Source: Rhizophlyctis rosea (lineage: Eukaryota > Chytridiomycota > Chytridiomycetes > Rhizophlyctidales > Rhizophlyctidaceae). Taken from it: a DNA stretch of 64,000 nucleotides. The translations under genes and the position numbers were made by a program. The notes under the pieces are model-generated. The model saw only the letters and a program-made list of their open reading frames with translations, was not told the DNA's origin and made no database searches. Location: positions 124,001 through 188,000 of the forward strand of contig JADGJC010000013.1 in assembly GCA_027596075.1 (NCBI GenBank), in the 5' to 3' direction. Of this stretch, positions 46,482 through 58,409 are shown in pieces (position 1 is the first letter of the stretch; each line of letters starts with the position of its first letter).

Positions 46482-47927
46482 ATGGCTACAGATCCTATCG
46501 TCAAGAACGTCACGGACGTAGACCAGAAGCCAGCGAAGCGGCCGAGATCCTCATATCCTCTAAAGACAGACGCCGACTTTCCTCCCTTGAAGAATGATCT
46601 CATACTCAGGGTTGCTCGTGGAGAGAAGGTGGAACGAGCACCAGTATGGATTATGCGACAAGCAGGAAGATACTTGCCTGGTATGCCACTGTGGAGTGTC
46701 GCTTCTTTTGCAGCTACAATGGGATGCTGATCTGATTACGATGAAGAGTTTAGGGAGGTCCGCGCCAAGCACGACTTTTTCACTGTCTGCCGAACCCCCG
46801 AACTAGCTTGCGAAGTCACTCTGCAACCTATTGACCGCTACCCAACTCTTGACGCCTCCATCATCTTCTCCGATATCCTCGTCGTCCCACAAGCTTTGGG
46901 CCTGGAAGTGCAAATGCTTGAGAAGCAGGGCCCGCACTTTCCCGAACCGCTAGTGGACCCCTCTCACTTGACACGCCTGCGTCAGGACGTAGATGTTAAC
47001 ATTGAACTTGGCTATGTCTTCGATGCCATAACTTTGACGCGGGAGAAGTTGGGTGGGCTGGTCCCACTTTTTGGATTCGTTGGAGCGCCGTGGACGTTGA
47101 TGGCTTACATGATCGAGGGAGGTGGAAGTAGGACCTTGAGCAAGGCTAAGACATGGCTTTACCAATGGCCGGAGCAGAGCAAGGCGTTGCTGCAGAGGGT
47201 GACAGATGTGTCGGTGGACTTTTTGGTTGGTCAAGCAAAGGCGGGTGCTCAGGTAATACGATCGACGACGGAGGGCATACAGGAAACTCAAACTGACTTT
47301 ATGACTTTTGCTATAGCTTCTTCAAGTATTCGACTCGTGGGCGGGAGAACTGTCCCCTCTCATGTTTGAGGAATTCTCATTACCTTACATCCTCCAAATC
47401 CCGACCCGTGTCCGGGCACGCCTTCAGGAGCTTGATCCGTCGGGCAACCTAGCAAAGATCCCCATGGTCGCATTTGCTCGCAACGCACATTACGCATTGG
47501 AAACTCTTTCAGATCCTTCGTCTGGGTACGATATCGTGTCTTTGGATTGGACTTTGGATCCCCAGGAGGCAAGGCGGCGCACTGGCGGACGAGTGACATT
47601 GCAAGGAAATGCGGATCCAGCTTTGTTGTATGCACCGAAAGAAGTGATTGAGAGGGAGGTGGAGGTGATGCTGAGGAAGTTTGGGCCAAGCGAGAGATAT
47701 ATAGCAAATTTGGGTCATGGGATGCACCCAGGTATGTCCGCAGTCATATCGTTTGCTACATAATCGCTCACATCGCTCCCACCCCTAGATCATGATCCGG
47801 AACATCTCGGCTGGTACTTGCAGGCAATCGTAAGTGGCGTCTGTCAGCATCTCCATTAGCTTTGACCTTCATGCTAACAACGCACATGCAGCGAGATGTA
47901 TCAACACGCCTTAACCAGTCGTCATAG
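46482..47927 (+). CDS. HEM12: Uroporphyrinogen decarboxylase
   Basis: Five exons (46482..46680, 46747..47252, 47317..47731, 47789..47829, 47892..47927) give 398 residues. Diagnostic elements are [16 protein letters not shown] at the first splice, [32 protein letters not shown] and GNADPALLY near the end. The enzyme removes four carboxyl groups from uroporphyrinogen III to give coproporphyrinogen III in the cytosol, a haem pathway step. The length and the conserved Asp/Tyr active-site segments match the family. The N-terminus has about 25 extra residues before the core. Confidence 0.96.
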
Positions 47928-48066
47928 AATCTGCACATGTATGTAGTCCAGAATGGATAGGTAGAATGACGCTTTCAGCCAATGCGTCCAGTCCTGATTG
48001 TAGCTCAATTAAAGATTATTGAGCCGAGTACCCAGCTTGTAAATTATCTGCACTATGTAGCTGCAA

Positions 48067-49026
48067 CTATGTAGACGAAATGACCAACTCCGTCATGACC
48101 CCCCAATGATCTGACGCGTGCACCCAACCTCCCTTGGCTCCTTCTACTTTGAAATCATCTACACGTGTATTTGTGAACTTGGACGACTTTGGCCCAGTCC
48201 CAGTCTCTCCATACGCCGCCATTGGCACTAGCTCCAGAATGTAATCCAAGCACTTTGTTTCACTATCGATTCCGGACTCCTTCGTAACCTCACAAGTTGT
48301 GACCGGGTGATCTCCCAACGCGTCGAAAACAACATCTTTGATGAAGAGCTTTTCGCCCTGCACGGACGGATCATCTCCGCGTAGGACGCGTTGGAACAAG
48401 TCGAATTCGTCACCTGATCGGGAGTCGATGTTGAGGTCGCCCACGAGGAGGATTGTTGTGGTGGCAGGGTTATAAGGTTCAGAAAATGAATTGATGATGG
48501 TGTCGATGTGACGTTTGATGAGATGGATTTGGTTCAGACGCGTGGTGATGGAGGACTTATCGGTATTTGGTGTTCCGGGAGGGTGGTAGGACGCTTGGAG
48601 ATGCGTTGAGAAGAGGTGGAGGTGGGTAGTTGATGTTGGGTTGATGTGACTGTAAAGTAGACCCTTGTCGGCGAGGAAGTCAGAATGCACTCCTCGAGGA
48701 TACGCGTGCCATTTTTGCGACTTTATGGGGTAGCGAGAAAGGACGACGATGCCGCCGTCTACCCTACCCTGGTAGACGGGAGGGACTGGGCAGCAAGCGT
48801 TGTGGGTAAAGCCCTGTTCCTTTGCAGCTTTGAGAAGCGTGCCGCGACGTGGGGAGAAGGATCCGAAGCACTCTTGGAAGGCTATCACGTCGTAGTTTTT
48901 GAGGAGGTTGGCGATGATGTATGCCAGTCGAGCGTCTTTGAAATCCCCTCCTGCTGCCTGAATGAGTGGCGGGCGGAGGAAAGTGTTGAGGGTGAGGATG
49001 CGAACTTTGCTTTCCGAAGATGCCAT
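48067..49026 (-). CDS. Sphingomyelinase-like phosphodiesterase (endonuclease/exonuclease/phosphatase fold)
   Basis: A single exon encodes 319 residues. The fold markers appear in order: LTLNTFLRPP, the metal-binding QECFGSF, GGIVVLSRYPI, HLFSTHLQASY, LLVGDLNIDS and the C-terminal SDHWGV. This set is the Mg-dependent DNase I-like fold in the form found in sphingomyelinases. It has no signal peptide or membrane helix, so it differs from yeast Isc1, which has two C-terminal membrane segments. The sphingomyelinase label rests on the spacing of the Asn/Glu/Asp/His motifs. Its substrate is not fixed by sequence. Its start is 302 bp from the IFT140 start in divergent orientation. Confidence 0.85.
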   Translation of the reverse strand: MASSESKVRILTLNTFLRPPLIQAAGGDFKDARLAYIIANLLKNYDVIAFQECFGSFSPRRGTLLKAAKEQGFTHNACCPVPPVYQGRVDGGIVVLSRYPIKSQKWHAYPRGVHSDFLADKGLLYSHINPTSTTHLHLFSTHLQASYHPPGTPNTDKSSITTRLNQIHLIKRHIDTIINSFSEPYNPATTTILLVGDLNIDSRSGDEFDLFQRVLRGDDPSVQGEKLFIKDVVFDALGDHPVTTCEVTKESGIDSETKCLDYILELVPMAAYGETGTGPKSSKFTNTRVDDFKVEGAKGGWVHASDHWGVMTELVISST

Positions 49027-49327
49027 TCCTATGCAGATTGAGACAAAGCAACATTTAGTAAAAGCAGTTGGCTATGATTCTCGTCGCGTTGATGGTTGCA
49101 AGCTCTGCTTACCTTAATTTCAGATGGAGATCGTGGGAAGATGAGAAAGGGTGTTACGTGCCGCAACAACATTTGGAGGGGCGTTCAAATTCATGGTGGC
49201 TTCAAGCACATGCATTTGCTCATGTAAGCCACCAGCTGGCACAGCTTGCTTCCGTGGACCCCGCTCCTCATCGTCAAACACCATTTCGGTGTCGCGATCT
49301 GTGAACTCGTAAACCCGACTTGCAATT
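49027..49327. promoter_or_regulatory. Divergent promoter of the phosphodiesterase and IFT140
   Basis: This is about 300 bp between divergent starts. No gene was seen. An upstream coding exon for IFT140 cannot be excluded. Confidence 0.35.
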
Positions 49328-52300
49328 ATGTGGTATGACAAACCAGCGGCTGGCGAGTATGTTGCCTTGGCAATACATCCATTACTACCTCTGGTCGCTG
49401 GAGCCGCTGAAGATGGCCGGGTCGAGATATTCAACGAAGAAGCAGAGCCCAATGAGGCAATCGACATCAAGCGAGAGGCGCGGCCATGTGTGCTCTCATG
49501 GCATCCGTCAAGAAAGCTCCTAGCATGCAGTTGGAACAACGGTACGAGGTCACCGCTCCCTTACTTGATATTGATGTGTCCCCTGATCTTTCATGTTTGT
49601 CAGGAACTGTTGGGTTGTGGTCCGAATATGAGCAAAACCTCCGGGAGGGCAATATTCATCAAACAAGTGTCACATGCTTGGAATGGGGCCCAAATGGAAA
49701 CCGACTCATAACCGCAGATGCTGTAAGTGTTCAACCTTCCAGCTTCTTCAAAATTCAAATTCACACATGTCACACAGGACGGGCAAGTGATCATATGGAA
49801 GGTGGACCAACGAGGCAGATTATCGTCACTATGCCAATACAGACTGAGAGGAGCCATCACACATTGTGCATTCAGAAGTACTTGCTCTTCAACGCCGCAT
49901 AGCAAGTAGGTGCCCGTGCGGATGGACCATTGTGATGACATCTAGTAACGCAGCATGCAGGATCGGAGATTGTCCTCCCTTCTTTCTAGCCGGTGAGAAT
50001 GGATCAATATACTATGCAGATGACATGGGACATTGTACAGAAAGTGCTTCGGTGTCTGGTTCAATCTTGTCGTTGATGCTCTTTGAGTATAAGGACATGG
50101 TCTTGGTCATCAAGGATGACCTCCTGCTCTGTCAATTTACCATGAGCCCGGAGGATCGCTTGACCCAAAAGATGGAGGTATGTCAATGACTCGAACGCTG
50201 CTCATAGCCAGCAAGCTTAACTGATACCGTGGCTCAGGTAAAACTCAGTACAGCAGCTGCCGTTGACAAACCATCTGTGCAATGCTGCTGGGTTGGGTTG
50301 GGTATGCTTGCACTAAGCTTCGGGGGGATTGGCCTGAGGATCTGGGACCTGTTGAACGGGGAGAACTACTCTTTGTCCCTGTCAGGTGACTTTACAGACG
50401 GTTTGAGAGCATCAACGGACTATTTCTCACATTTCCAGAGCAGGAATGGAAAAAGTCAGAACCACTTGCATTGCGTACAATGCCACAAAAAACATTCTGG
50501 CAGGTATTGTTACCACTCAAAGTTGATTTTGTGATGATTTGAGTCAAATACAATCAATCTCAGGTGGCACGGACTCCGGACATGTTCTTATGTGGAGATT
50601 TCGGAGCAAGGCATCGTTAGGCTCTGAGGCTTCATGGGAGGTAGGAGGATCACCATCTCCTTGATCTGTTCACATTCGGGTGTTGAACAATTGTTGGACT
50701 AGCCATTACCAAAAGTGAATGCTGGTGGAAATGTTGAAAGTGTATCATGGGGTCGGTGGAATGAGATGCTTCAGGCGCAAGCGAAAGACTCCCAACCAAC
50801 AAGATCTTTCCACAGGTTGTTCCGGCACAGTGATGGCCGTGCGAAGACGGGCAGGCTTGAATATCTTCACCAACCATATCATGCACCGAAAGCTGTACGG
50901 ACGGAAGTGTGCAGTGCAGCTTGCTCCTTCCAAAGTGCTTGTGGACAGATCACCGAAGGTGGATATATCGTGATGTGTCTGACTTACAACTTTGCTGATA
51001 AAATGTATGGTTCACACAGCCCACCCTGAGCATCACGACAGATAAGCGCGTACAAGGATTGGCATTGACGAATAGCCATGTAGCGCTGTGGGATGGGAAA
51101 TCCGTTGGGGTCTATGAATATTCAGATGGTGAGACATGTTGCTTCGGCTGAAATCACTAAACAGAGCTTACATTGATGTTAGAATCGAGCACTGCAAAGA
51201 GCATAGGACAGTTCACAGCGGAGACCCTGCTCATTGCCATCAATGACAATGCACTATATCGAGCATCTGGAAACACGATAGACGTGTGTCAGTTTCACGG
51301 CAGCATCAAACAGACCATTGTGACTACTACGGACGAAGGGCAAGTAGTTTGTCTTGATGCCACAGGGACATATCTTACAGTGGTATGCACAATGTATGCC
51401 GGGATTTCAGCGCAGTGGTTGCTGTTTGATTGATGGTTCATCTGATATTTTTGGCACGTCTCACAGGCGATGTCACGGAATTACATCAAACTGTTTGATA
51501 CATCGCGACGGGAGCTCAAGCATGTTACAACCCGCCATTTGGAAAGGTAGCGCAGCACTTGATTTCATTTTTTGGGGTCCTCAACACTGACGAGTCACAT
51601 TTAGAGAGTTGAATATACAGTCTATTGTCAGTGCGCAATGTAATCCCACCGGCGCCTTCATCGCCTTCTTTGGGAAAACATTGATCGAGGGTATGCGCAC
51701 TGACTTCATGCGCTCATATTCAGCCACTCAGACGTTTGAGATAGGAGCTAGCCATTTGAAAGAGGCGGATCCCCGACTTTTTTTGTATGATGTGGATCAA
51801 GACAGCATCACATGTTGGGACTTCAAGGATGATGGGTTGACGGTGAGTGGCTATTGAAGTATCATTCTCCAGTCAAGAAAATGTCACTGATGCTATCTCC
51901 TCACCAGCCAATATTGACGTCCTGGGATTTTACAGAGCCAAGATTGTTGCTGTGTGAGGCTGAGGGAGCGGAGTCATCAGATGAGAAAGAGGGTAAGAAG
52001 GACAATCACTGTTTACGGTGGGGCCATGCAATCTGACCCAGTCACAATCAGATGCTTCCAATGAAGATCGCGTCGGCTCCAATGGAAGCGTGGCTATCAC
52101 TTCCACTAGCAAGGTATTTGCCCATATCCATTCCGTAATACGGCTCCATACCAACGGGACCATGAATGTAGATCTTCTCCTTCTTTGCGACTACCGAGCG
52201 AGGAATATTACTTCAAGAAACTTATAATAAACCTGACAATGCGGAAGCGTTGATCGGGGTTGCAATCCCATTGCATTATTTTCTGAAGGTAACCGTAGTC

Positions 52301-55283
52301 TTGTGATGCTCAGCTGGACTGACGAAGGTTGACGTGTCAAAATGGAAGAAAGCGGACCCAAACGTGAGCGTCCAAGAGGATTGTATCTTGAAGCGAACTA
52401 CCCGAGACTACGCAGGAGTAGATGAAAGCGATACCGTTACGCTGCGCGCAATGTCGAATTTCCAGTATCATTTGGCTATTGGGAACATTGATGAAGCCTT
52501 CAAGGTTGATGGATTGCGTTGTGATTGATTTGAAACTTTCGCTCATCTGTTCATATTTTGGGGTATAGTCCATTAAGTTGGTGAAGAACAACTACGTATG
52601 GGAAAACCTCGCCAAGATGTGCGTGAAAATGAAGAACCTTCAAGTCGCCCGTTTGTGTCTGGGGAAGATTGGCAATGCGAGAGCATTGCGGGCTGTCAAT
52701 GCAGAGAACGTTGTCAATGATGAGACGGCGCAATTGGCTGTGATCGGGATTCATCTGGGTAAGAATGAAGGACACAATCAATGGTTTTTGTAACTTGTAC
52801 ACTAACATACTGCGCTGTACTAAGGCCTTGATGAAGACGTTCGGGAACTATGTGCAGCAGCGGATCGATACGACATATATAATACATACTGCCAAGTAAG
52901 GCCGAGCAAGCTTTCACGATACAGTCATATGTACTGATCAGCGGGATTTGACAGTCGCTAGGACAATGGGAGGAGGCCTTGGCATTGGCCAGCAAGCATG
53001 ATAGAATATCACTGCGCTCTACCTTTTGTCGCTTCGCAAGATATTTGGAAGAGATTGGGGATACTACCGGTGCCATTGCGGCGTATGAGAAATCATCAGT
53101 CTTCGGGTAAGCAACTGAAGCCAGAGACATGTATGGTACCCAATGGCTTAATGCATGTACACAGAACTGAAGTACCTCGCATGCTGCTCACAACGGGGAG
53201 AGATGTCGGGCAGTACGTTTTGTCTTCAGAAGATAAGGTAGGTTTCTTCATTGGCTTGGACCTCCATACCTATTTGGAGCTCATCATTTTTGCAGAGCCT
53301 CAGCAAATGGTGGGCACAATACCTTGAAAGTATCGGGGATGTAAATGGTGCCGTTGTACATTATGAGCGCGCGGGAGATACGTTGTCATTGGTGCGCGTA
53401 CTATGTTATGCTGGTGATGTCAACAAGGTAAGAAGGTCGGCAGCACCTAGTCCAAAGCCCCGGTCTGGACGTCCTTTCCATCTGCATCAGGCAATGTCTG
53501 TCGCTGAGAAGTTTGGTAACACTGCCGCGCTGTATCACATTGCTCGATACTACGAGAACGAAGACAAGGTAAAGGATTTGTGTTGCCACCATAGAATCGC
53601 ATGATCTCATGCCCACGTTGGGTATCAGAGCGCAGAGGCGATCAATTTCTACGCAAAAGCAAAATGCTTCAACCAAGCAATCCGGTTGGCGAAGGAGAAA
53701 CATCTGGATCGTGAGTTGATGTATCTGGCATTGCAAGGAAGTTCGGAGGCGATGATTGATGCGGCCAGGTAAGGCTGAGGCGCTGCCTCTTGTGGTTGCC
53801 GAATAGTCTTTGCTAAGTGGTTTTCACGCTTAGATATTACGAGAGACTACCAGATGGAGTGGACAAAGCCATCACGCTATACCAGAAAAGCGGTAATTTC
53901 TCAAGAGCGCTCGAGCTTTGTTTCCAAACTAAGCAGTTTGGGATTCTTGATGATATCGGTATGAAACTCCTCCCTTGTGCTTGTAAAGCTTCTAGCTCAC
54001 CACTCCAGTACAAACAGCCCTTTCAATGGACGGCAGCACAGACCCCGGCGCCATGCAACGGTGCGCCGACTTCTTCCTGGAGAGTGGGCAGTACGATAAA
54101 GCCGTCAAGCTTCTCATCATTGGCAGACGCTTTGACGAGGCATTGGACATTTGCATGGGCCATAATGTGACGTTGACGGAGGAGATGGCAACATCAATGA
54201 CGCTGAAGGAGGATTTTCCTAATCGTGATGTGGCACAACGGGCGCTGGATGTGAAGGTCGGGGATGTGCTGATGCAGCAACAGAATTATCAGTCGGCTTG
54301 TAAGAAGTATAATCAGGTGAGGAACTTTTTCAACTGTAACAATGGGTGCGCGTCTTTGCTGAAATTCAGCATACATGCAGGCCGGTGACCGATACCAAGC
54401 AATGAAAGCTTTGTTGAAATCGGGGGATGTGGAGAAGATCATGTTCTTTGCCAGTACGTTCTTGTCGGAGATCAGCGGACATCCGCTAGCTAGGACCCAA
54501 AAAGCTCACCATCCAATCCGCAGATGCCGCCAAATCCCGAGACATCTTCGTCATCGCCGCCAACTTTCTTCAAACCTTGGATTGGCGAAACGATCCCAAC
54601 ATCATGAAATCCATTGTAAACTTTTACACAAAAGCAAAAGCGTTTGACTCTCTTGCTGGATTTTACGAGTCTTGTGGACAGGTTGAGATTGATGAGTATC
54701 AAAACTACGAGAAGGTGGGGAATTCGCCATGTGCGAACTGTTCTTCGGAAAGTACAGAAATGGTAACGCCACCCATGCAAACCAGGCTGCGGGCGCCCTA
54801 CGTGAAGCAATGCGATGTCTGGGTAAATTAAAAGTGCCCGACGATGCACGCAAAGATGCGCTTGAACATCGGTTGCAGCTCATCGGACAATTCGTGGAAG
54901 CGCGAAAGTTGGCAAAAGCGGATTCTGTGGCTATGTTCCAAATGTGCGAGAACTTACTGAACCATCCGGATGTTGACGTAAGTCCAATGCCCAACCAATT
55001 CCAAAGTGGTATCATACCCCAGTGCTAAACATCATCGTCACGCCCCTTCACATTCTAGGATGCTGTCCGTGTAGGAGACATCTACGCCCTCATGATCGAA
55101 TCCCATTGGATCAATGGATATCGTGAGCAAGCATTTGATTTGTTACATAAGATGCGGCAACGGATATCGAATGTTCCGATCGAGTATTATGTTGACCCTG
55201 GGATTGTGCAGGAGTTGTCCAGGGCGTATGATGGGGCTGGTGGACAGGATATGGGGGATGAGATTGAAGAAGAGATTGAGTAG
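49328..55283 (+). CDS. IFT140: Intraflagellar transport protein 140 (IFT-A subunit)
   Basis: This is a long multi-exon gene ending at 55283 with an acidic tail. The first exon (49328..49541) starts the WD40 part. The second begins with the WD-type [11 protein letters not shown], and [15 protein letters not shown] follows in the third. The WD part continues to about 52 kb, including [18 protein letters not shown]. From about 52.4 kb a TPR region runs to the end. Family segments there are [63 protein letters not shown] and [18 protein letters not shown]140 is the core scaffold of the IFT-A complex for retrograde flagellar transport. I did not fix all exon borders. The start ATG precedes a [17 protein letters not shown] stretch that fits the usual N-terminus. 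Confidence 0.95.
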
Positions 55284-57644
55284 GTTGGTGTTTGTAAAGT
55301 GTTTCTGTAAATACAAATGTCAGTCGTGCATACGTTTATGACGGAATGTTACAACGGTAGTTTGTGAGGTATGGGCATTGGAAAGGGAGCAGGGGACGAG
55401 ATGGGCTTGAAGAGGAAGCTTTCGCGAAAAGCCTCAGGGGAGAACATCAGGAAAAAGCAGATACAGTGCATGAGCAGTGCGAAGTTAAGTGAACACAAGC
55501 AGGTGCGGCCCTTCTTCCTGCTCCATTTACGGATTGTTCAACTCTGGTCACCACTCCAAAAAAACTTCGGGTACACCCACACCCTCTGTCACAGAGGAAG
55601 CCCAGAAACTAGTTACCGGCTATAACGGTTCCCAGACAGGCGGGCGACGGATTTCACGCCAGGTTCGCCGTCCTATCTGATATAATGTTTGACTATACAA
55701 AGCTACAGTTGCAGCGCGGGTACTGCCTTGGATCTTCTCCGATTGAACCTGATAATCAAAAGGGGACGACCGACGCACAACACAGATGATCCATTCATCT
55801 GACTCCTTTTTCGCCGTCCCGAAGGACCACAACACCTTCCTCGGGTGGTGTCCACTTCAAAGAAACCCCACGCCCAAAAAGGCCACAGAGGATTTGGCAT
55901 GCGCTAGCTTCCATTTCTGATAACTTCACAACTGTCATACTCCGATCGCCCCCTCAAGTAAATAGAAGGATCTTAGCAGGCCGCACTATGACTTAACCCC
56001 CACTTTCACCTACCAGACTTTCTACTTTGCATATCAGACATGACTGAAGCCAAATAGTAAATATGTATGTCATTCTATACTATGGTGAGTGGATAGTATG
56101 GCCTTTTTATTTACAGATATCCGAATTCACCGCGAAAGAACCTGTCAACTACATATATACATGATGCACAAAACCAACCACAACCGTCGTAGGCAATTCC
56201 CCACATGTGAGAGAGGAGCTCGACCTGTTTCAAAAGAATGCGGTATGATCTGAATCACAAGACTTGTTAGTAGAGGAACTGGATAGACTCACTAAAGCAT
56301 ATATTACGCACCTTGACGTCAACCGCATCTTGCACAATGATGGGGAGAGAAATTTGCTTCGTTTAGGGACAGCATTTTAACTTGTGATCCATCTGCTTGG
56401 AATCACTACGCCGCATCAGCGCATCTGTTTGGCTCCAAAAAGGGCCGCGCTTGCTCAACGGCTGGCCGAAGTACAAGTACCAGGACCCCCGCGCTGTGTT
56501 GAGACAGGATGGTGGAGGATGGTAACGGATAGCAAAAGGAGCACCAAGCTGAAGCGAAAACTTGGTGTCGACTATCCAATCGTCTGAGGATGGTACGGAG
56601 CAGCAAAAGAACGCAAACTCAAGTATGGCCGCGCCGACTGCTCAATCCTCTCCGCCGGACACAGAGGATGGTAGTGGTAAAGCTAACGGGGCGCCCAGTT
56701 CCAGTGTCGGTAGAACCTGCCCGGCTATCCCAATCCTCTTAACCCACGGCTGAGGATGGTAATGGAGGCAAATGGGCATCATGTTTTGACGTCCAATCCT
56801 CTCCCCTGTGAGGATGGTAGTGGTGGCGAATGCAACTTAGGAAAGTTGGGGCACACCAATCCTCTCCTATTTATTCGGTCCAAGTCACTTTTTCGTCAAT
56901 GTTGTTGATGGATCAATGCATGATTGCGATGAAAACGGTGAATGACTCGTGCAAGTGGTATCTGTAAAGCAAACGGTAACAACACGGAGAACAATTGCAA
57001 AAAGCAGGAAAGCGTCGACTTTGAAAGCAAACTAGTTTTCTCTCGGTCCGGTTCACTCCCAAAAAGGGAAGAGCCTCCAGCCCACTCCACCCAGATATCC
57101 CCCTAGCGTCCCCGCTGAGCAGGCCTGGACCGGATTTGACGTGTTCACCGAAACTGAGTTGCCCCAGTTCCGGGTAGCGCGCCGGTACACGAGAGATCTA
57201 TGAGTGCCTTCAACCCTTTCCGCTTCCCGACTTGCCTTGCCATTCCACTGCATCGCCTCAACTCAGTTCTCTCTGCTTCCAACGGGCCCCTGTTCGCACT
57301 TCAAAGATCTTTTTGTTACGGCCCATTCAAGTAGCCCTTCAGCACACCCCGAGCGGAAAGAAAAGGTTTTCTGTGTTCGTTGGCAGGACTGACACTTCGT
57401 ATGGAATGTGGGAGAAAAAGACCAGGACAAGACGGGAGCACTGTTGCACGTTGATCGACGTGTTTTGAAGATGGCCATGGGAGATGTGCAGCCAAGCCAC
57501 TTCAGCAATCACAACCCCCATCTGATGCATGAAATGATCCTCATATGAACCCGTTTCTCGGACCTCGTCTTCTCGTCTTCACCTTCTTCCCTCCACCTAC
57601 CCACACCAAAACCCCACATCACCCCTCCAACTGCCATACAAAAC
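55284..57644. other. 2.4-kb gene-poor region
   Basis: No gene was recognised. A minus-strand stretch around 55620-55925 has protein-like segments in two frames (SLKWTPPEEGVVVLRDGEKG and, one frame away, ESDEWIICVVRRSS), joined at an A5 run, which might be a decayed exon. Degenerate hairpin repeats lie at 56575..56864 and are listed separately. The last 400 bases are presumably the promoter of the TPR gene. Confidence 0.4.
56575..56864. repeat. Degenerate repeat array with ATCCTC/GAGGAT hairpins
   Basis: Three hairpins of the form ATCCTC...GAGGAT lie at 56645..56669, 56733..56757 and 56796..56815, with a fourth left arm at 56859..56864. A GAGGATGGTA unit also occurs near 56586, and a related GAGGATGGTAA near 56515. 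Each right arm is followed by GGTA and a GG/GCAAA-like stretch. Unit spacing is about 60-90 bp and copies have diverged. Whether it is a mobile hairpin element or decayed coding repeats is open. Confidence 0.65.
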
Positions 57645-58263
57645 ATGTCGACAGCAGCAGCCCCAGACGCATCCCTCGACGCCTCACAACCCGCCGCGTC
57701 CAATCCCCTACCCTCAACAGGCGCCCAAACGGGAAGCGAAGAATGGCTCCTCCTCCGCATCGGTGCCGTCCCGCGCAACTCCCTCGGCTGGTTCCGATGC
57801 GGGGTAGGATTTTACAACAAGAAAGAGTACACAAAAGCTATCGAGTGTTTTGAAAAGAGTGTGGAGCTGGATCCGATGAATGTATGTGGATTGAGTTGTT
57901 CATGCCTTCGAAACGGGCGTGAGACAGAGTTGCATGGATTTGGGCGATGAGCTTACTGAGTTTCTATTGAAAACAGTACAACGCATACCAAATCATGGCA
58001 CGAGCATGCATCGCAGTGAATCGTAAGTGCACTTGATATGCTGTTCCAGAATCCTTCCTCCCCATATCTAACAATTTCGCCACAACAACCCATTTACAGG
58101 AAAAGACGACGCGATCGCAGCACTCAAGCAATCCGTTATGCTAGACAATCCTTCCGATTGGTATGACATCATTACAGAGCTGTCCTCAATTCTTTCCAAA
58201 TGCTCATCCACATTTATCATCCATAGGCAACTGCTGGTAGAATTGACCTCCAACAAAGAATGA
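57645..58263 (+). CDS. Small tetratricopeptide-repeat protein
   Basis: Four exons (57645..57881, 57977..58022, 58100..58160, 58227..58263) give 126 residues. After an Ala/Ser/Pro-rich leader of about 30 residues there are two to three TPR-like units: GWFRCGVGFYNKKEYTKAIE, then FEKSVELDPMNYNAYQIMAR and DAIAALKQSVMLDNPSDW. TPRs mediate protein binding. No family beyond TPR was identified. It is short enough to be an adaptor. Splices keep the helices in register, which supports the gene. Confidence 0.75.
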
Positions 58264-58409
58264 GTACCGAAGAATCAAAATGATCGGAAAATGTATATAC
58301 CCAGTGTACATCTAAAATACAATGCCGTGGAAGGCCGCGCCCTTTTGTACTATGGAACGATGGACTAGGCAGTTAAGCATATCTACATCATAACTATCCT
58401 TTAGAGACA

